This document shows positions 6,480-8,972 of a stretch of DNA of 8,972 bases, one piece after another. The DNA comes from Devosia equisanguinis (GTDB lineage: Bacteria; Pseudomonadota; Alphaproteobacteria; Rhizobiales; Hyphomicrobiaceae). How positions within the stretch are numbered: position 1 is the first letter of the stretch; each line of letters begins with the position of its first letter. The stretch covers positions 1 through 8,972 of the forward strand of contig CAMDMH010000089.1 in the NCBI GenBank assembly GCA_945901835.1, in the 5' to 3' direction. The notes below the pieces were generated by a model that worked only from the letters and a program-made list of their open reading frames with translations, did no database searches and was not told the origin of the DNA. Position numbers and translations under genes: made by a program.

Positions 6480-6494
6480 TGTTGCAATGCAACA
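6480..6494. promoter_or_regulatory. 15-bp palindrome over predicted transcription start, PhaR-like box 1
   Basis: TGTTGCAATGCAACA is a perfect palindrome around a single central base and contains TGCAATGCA. It begins right after the predicted -10 box of the esterase promoter and so covers the expected start of transcription near 6488. It fits TGCRNYGCA, the core I recall for rhizobial PhaR, but not the base that follows the core. Confidence 0.55.
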
Positions 6495-6523
6495 ATAATG
6501 CTGCATTGCACAATCAAGGTCAA
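6495..6523 (-). promoter_or_regulatory. candidate sigma-70 promoter of the esterase gene
   Basis: On the minus strand TTGACC (6523-6518, five of six to consensus) is followed after 17 bp by CATTAT (6500-6495, four of six). It lies in the 107-bp gap after the SDR gene, so the esterase can be transcribed on its own with a leader of about 37 nt. Confidence 0.55.
6502..6513 (+). promoter_or_regulatory. PhaR-like box 2 inside the promoter spacer
   Basis: TGCATTGCACAA lies entirely between the predicted -35 and -10 boxes of the esterase promoter. Its core TGCATTGCA is palindromic and is centred 19 bp from the centre of box 1, about two helical turns. It matches in full TGCRNYGCASMA, the PhaR consensus I recall for Bradyrhizobium. 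PhaR is the sensor of PHA granules and represses PHA-related genes. Confidence 0.55.
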
Positions 6524-6558
6524 ATGAGGGGGTTTCAAGTCGGTGGGGTGTGATGTCC

Positions 6559-7356
6559 TCAGACTACGGGGCACATGCCGCCGTCGACGTTGATAGCGGT
6601 GCCGGTGACGTAGCTGCCGGCGTCGGAGGCGAGAAAGAGGATCATGTTGGCGAACTCTTCGGCGGTGCCGACACGATTCATCGGAATGCGCTGCGCCATC
6701 TCGGCCAGATACTCCTCGAACGAGCGCTTCACCTTGCCGTCGGCCTGTTCCTTGGCGTAGCCGCGTACCCACTGATCGGTCTGGATCAGGCCGACGAGAA
6801 CGGCGTTGCAAAGCACCTTGTAGGGCGCGCCTTCGTTGGAGATCACCTTCGTGAGCGCCATGCCGGCCGCGCGCGTGACGGACGTCGGCGCACTGCCGAA
6901 GCGCTGCCACTTCGCGCCAGAATTGAGCGTATTGATGATGCGGCCCCACTTTCGTTCCTTCATCTTGGGCAATGCTGCGCGCGAAAGACGGATCGCAGCG
7001 AACAGCTTCAGATCGAAATCGGCTTGCCAGATCTCGTCGGTAGCGGCCTCGAACGGGCCGTTCTGATGTGTGCCGGCGTTGTTGACGAGCACATCGACGC
7101 GGCCGAGCTCCTTTTCGGCGGTCGCGAAGATGCGAGCGCAGTCCTCGGCCTTGGCGACGTCGGCCGCGATGCCGACGACCTTGCCTTTGCCTTGCTTGCC
7201 CAGTGCGGCGCAGGCTTCATCCAACACATCGCGGCGGCGCGCGACGATAGCGACGCTGGCGCCGGCCTTCAGGAAGTTGGCGGCAGCCGCGTAGCCGATG
7301 CCCTTGCTGGCGCCGGTGATGAGCGCACAGCGCCCGTCCATTCGCATGTCGATCAT
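6559..7356 (-). CDS. SDR-family oxidoreductase lacking the standard YxxxK
   Basis: A 265-residue short-chain dehydrogenase/reductase, a cytoplasmic NAD(P)-dependent Rossmann enzyme acting on an alcohol or ketone. The cofactor loop is TGASKGIG (14-21), followed by AADV (65-68), NNAG (92-95) and a C-terminal signature FLASDAGSYVTGTAINVDGG (241-260). The normal catalytic YxxxK region reads PTSVTRAAGMALTK (157-170): by alignment on the following Ala-Ala, Thr158 stands for Tyr and Arg162 for Lys. The enzyme may thus belong to a divergent SDR group or have altered chemistry. The ATG at 7356 has the strong GAGGAAA five bases upstream, so the in-frame extension to 7452 is not used. It is first of a pair with the esterase and divergent from the decarboxylase-like gene. 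The substrate is unknown. Confidence 0.9.
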   Translation of the reverse strand: MIDMRMDGRCALITGASKGIGYAAAANFLKAGASVAIVARRRDVLDEACAALGKQGKGKVVGIAADVAKAEDCARIFATAEKELGRVDVLVNNAGTHQNGPFEAATDEIWQADFDLKLFAAIRLSRAALPKMKERKWGRIINTLNSGAKWQRFGSAPTSVTRAAGMALTKVISNEGAPYKVLCNAVLVGLIQTDQWVRGYAKEQADGKVKRSFEEYLAEMAQRIPMNRVGTAEEFANMILFLASDAGSYVTGTAINVDGGMCPVV

Positions 7357-7461
7357 GTCGCTTTCCTCAGTTTTCCAGGGCCGTGGCGTTTTGTTCAGCC
7401 GCGGTAGAGAGCACGTTGATGCCGTTGCCGCAATTGCTCCGCTAAGAAACACGGAAATGCT

Positions 7462-7479
7462 ATTGCTTTGGCCAGCAAT
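7462..7479. repeat. short inverted repeat before the decarboxylase-like gene
   Basis: ATTGC (7462-7466) and GCAAT (7475-7479) flank eight bases in the 142-bp gap between the divergent SDR and decarboxylase-like genes, just before the Shine-Dalgarno sequence of the latter. It may be part of a regulator site. Arms of five bases are close to chance level, and I found no convincing promoter in this gap on either strand. Confidence 0.25.
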
Positions 7480-7498
7480 CGCCCGAGGGAGTTACCGA

Positions 7499-8503
7499 AT
7501 GCCGCCACTGAAGCTGACTTTCGCCTGCTCGACGTATGACCGAATGGTGGCACTCAGGACCGGAGATGTGAAACCGGAAGGCATCGACCTCGGCTTCAAG
7601 GCGATCGAGAACCCGAGGACGATCTTCGACCGGATGGGCTGGAACGCGGAGTTCGATCTCTCGGAGTTCTCGTCTTCCGAGTACATCACGCGTATCGCGA
7701 AGGGGGACCGGACGTTCGTGGCGCTGCCGGTGTTTCCCAGCCGCGTGTTCCGGCACAGCTTCATGTTCGTGAACCGAACGCGGATCAGGACGCCTGGAGA
7801 TCTCGAAGGAAAGCGCGTCGGCTTAGTGCTCTACACGCAGACGGCGTCGCTGTGGATTCGCGGGATGCTCGCTTCGGAGTATGGCGTCGATCATTCCAAG
7901 ATCACATGGGTGCAGGGCTCGATGCGAGGCCCTGGCGCGCACGGCAATCCCAATCCGCCGAAGCTGCTCGTTCCGCCGCGTGTAGAGCAGAACACGTCGG
8001 ACAAGTCGCTCGAACAGTTGCTCGATTCGGGCGAGATCGACGCCGTGGTCGGTACGCGCGTGCCCGCTTGCTACGGCCGGAACCCCGACATCGTCAGGCT
8101 GTTTCCGGATTTCCGGGCGGTAGAGCGCGACTACTACAAGCGCACTCGAATTCATCCGATCATGCACCTCGTCGCGATGCGGCGCGAGATCCACGAGGCC
8201 CATCCGTGGGCGGCAGCGAGCCTGTTCAATGCGTTCATGGAGGCGAAGCAGCGCTGCTACGACATGCTCAACATCGAGGTTGCACCTCGCTATATCCTAC
8301 CGTGGCTGCAGGCCGATGTGGAGGAGATGTACGAGGTGTTCGGTCCCGATCCGTGGCCGTATGGCTTGGAGGCGAACCGGCCGACGCTGGAGGCGCTCGT
8401 GGCGTGTCTAGTGGACCAGCACTACATCGAGAAGCCGGTGGCGCTTTCCGAATTGTTCGTCGGCGAAACGGACTACAAGCCGAAGGCGGCGGCGGCGATT
8501 TGA
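7499..8503 (+). CDS. 4,5-dihydroxyphthalate decarboxylase-like protein
   Basis: A 334-residue protein like 4,5-dihydroxyphthalate decarboxylase (Pht5), an enzyme of phthalate breakdown that yields protocatechuate; relatives are also annotated as ABC-type substrate-binding proteins because the fold resembles binding-protein type II. Visible marks are FACSTYDRMVALRTGDVKPEGID (8-30), IFDRM...FDLSEFSSSEYI (42-63), VALPVFPSRVFRHSFMFVN (74-92), DLEGKRVGLVLYTQTASLWIRGML (101-124) and EYGVDHSKITWVQG (127-140). No signal peptide is present, which favours a cytoplasmic enzyme. The start at 7499 is set by GAGGGAG seven bases before the ATG; the open frame continues upstream to 7298 but overlaps the SDR gene. 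It is divergent from the SDR and its TGA directly abuts the stop codon of the convergent Bug gene. No phthalate dioxygenase gene is nearby, so the true substrate may be another hydroxylated aromatic acid. Confidence 0.82.
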   Translation: MPPLKLTFACSTYDRMVALRTGDVKPEGIDLGFKAIENPRTIFDRMGWNAEFDLSEFSSSEYITRIAKGDRTFVALPVFPSRVFRHSFMFVNRTRIRTPGDLEGKRVGLVLYTQTASLWIRGMLASEYGVDHSKITWVQGSMRGPGAHGNPNPPKLLVPPRVEQNTSDKSLEQLLDSGEIDAVVGTRVPACYGRNPDIVRLFPDFRAVERDYYKRTRIHPIMHLVAMRREIHEAHPWAAASLFNAFMEAKQRCYDMLNIEVAPRYILPWLQADVEEMYEVFGPDPWPYGLEANRPTLEALVACLVDQHYIEKPVALSELFVGETDYKPKAAAAI

Positions 8504-8972
8504 TCATTTCACGACGAGGCCGGCTTGCTTCGTCACGTCGCGCCACTGGGTCAGTTCGTGTGCTATGCGTTTGGAGAGATCGGCGGGGCCTTTGGCGGCG
8601 ATGTCGTAGCCGAGCCTCTCGAGGCGCGCGACGGTGTCGGGCTTGCGTAGCACGTCGAGCGTAGATTTCGTCAGCGTCGCCAGCACCTCACGCGGCGTTG
8701 AGGCCGGGGCGAGCAAGCCGAAGAAGGTGTCGGCGACAAAGCCCTGATATCCCTGCTCGACCATGGTGGGCACTTCCGGCAGCTTCGACCAGCGCTTTTC
8801 GCTCGTCACCGCCAGAGCTTTCACGGTGCCGGCTTCGACCTGCGCCTGTACCGAGGGCACCGGCGTCGCGAGTACCTGGACCGCGCCGCTGAGCAGCGAT
8901 TGCAGCGACGGTCCTGCGCCGGTGTGGGCGACGTGCGCCATTCTGATGCCGGAGCGGATCTTGAACAGCTCG
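8504..8972 (-). CDS. Bug/TctC-family substrate-binding protein, 5' end outside window
   Basis: The C-terminal 155 residues of a second Bug (TctC) periplasmic binding protein, roughly half of the usual 320-330. The frame is open to the window edge: it reads ELFKIRSGIRMAHVAHTG at the cut, then GPSLQSLLSGAVQVLATPVPS, KALAVTSEKRWSKLPEVPTMVEQGY and FGLLAPASTPREVL, ending in RDVTKQAGLVVK. These are the standard Bug segments (HVPYKG, ALAVT, LPDVPT, GLLAPAGTP). The Met at 8941 is internal, not a start. The signal peptide and the ligand-binding N-lobe are not visible. The gene faces the decarboxylase-like gene tail to tail with no spacer, so a link in function is possible but not shown; divergent or convergent Bug genes beside catabolic genes are common. 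Confidence 0.92.
   Translation of the reverse strand, partial: ELFKIRSGIRMAHVAHTGAGPSLQSLLSGAVQVLATPVPSVQAQVEAGTVKALAVTSEKRWSKLPEVPTMVEQGYQGFVADTFFGLLAPASTPREVLATLTKSTLDVLRKPDTVARLERLGYDIAAKGPADLSKRIAHELTQWRDVTKQAGLVVK

Noticed and set aside
6559..7452. Longer SDR start at 7452
   Set aside because: The extra 32 residues are not part of the fold, and GAGGAAA is correctly placed for the ATG at 7356.
7298..7498. Upstream extension of the decarboxylase-like frame
   Set aside because: It overlaps the SDR gene, and a strong Shine-Dalgarno sequence with family-type N-terminus fixes the start at 7499.
7499..8503. A phthalate degradation operon
   Set aside because: Only one Pht5-like gene is present; no dioxygenase, dihydrodiol dehydrogenase or dedicated phthalate transporter is seen.
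1..8972. CRISPR array, tRNA, rRNA, insertion sequence or integrase
   Set aside because: No regularly spaced direct repeats, no tRNA-like cloverleaf and no transposase or integrase motifs were found by reading both strands.

Overview
The window is GC-rich, densely coded DNA of a proteobacterial type. It holds ten protein genes and no RNA genes, transposase, phage gene or CRISPR array. Three things suggest an alphaproteobacterium of the Bradyrhizobium/Xanthobacteraceae kind: Bug/TctC-type binding proteins, a PHB-depolymerase-type esterase behind TGC-rich palindromes that resemble the rhizobial PhaR site, and a C-rich palindromic intergenic repeat. A betaproteobacterium cannot be excluded from sequence reading alone.

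Layout. On the minus strand, 1-1567 carries an acyl-CoA dehydrogenase of the ACAD10/11-like type followed 20 bp later by a class I glutamine amidotransferase that runs off the window. Divergent from it is an exported Tat-type amidohydrolase (1751-2788). It converges on a minus-strand pair: a ModA-like binding protein with no signal peptide (3999-4727) and a Bug/TctC binding protein (2905-3888) whose 5' end lies in a palindromic repeat. Next is a plus-strand RidA-family protein (4835-5215), converging on a minus-strand pair: an SDR oxidoreductase (6559-7356) and a PHB-depolymerase-type esterase (5243-6451). Divergent from the SDR is a protein like 4,5-dihydroxyphthalate decarboxylase (7499-8503). 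Its stop codon directly abuts the stop codon of a second, partial Bug gene (8504-8972).

The content looks like a patchwork of small catabolic transcription units: acyl-CoA oxidation, amidohydrolase/decarboxylase chemistry, solute capture and reserve-polymer hydrolysis. Up to four proteins related to periplasmic binding proteins occur in 9 kb with no membrane transporter gene. No complete pathway is visible.

The most interesting signals are regulatory. First, the esterase gene has a recognisable promoter with two TGCANTGCA palindromes placed as a repressor would be; one sits inside the -35/-10 spacer and one over the predicted start of transcription. Second, a 17-bp palindrome almost exactly fills the spacer of the predicted promoter of the ModA-like gene. 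Third, the first Bug gene appears to draw its start codon and the charged start of its signal peptide from a palindromic repeat. Several enzymes also lack or replace textbook catalytic residues (SDR without YxxxK, ACAD with Asp for Glu, amidohydrolase without the usual barrel His). I see no clear case for a wholly new multi-gene system.
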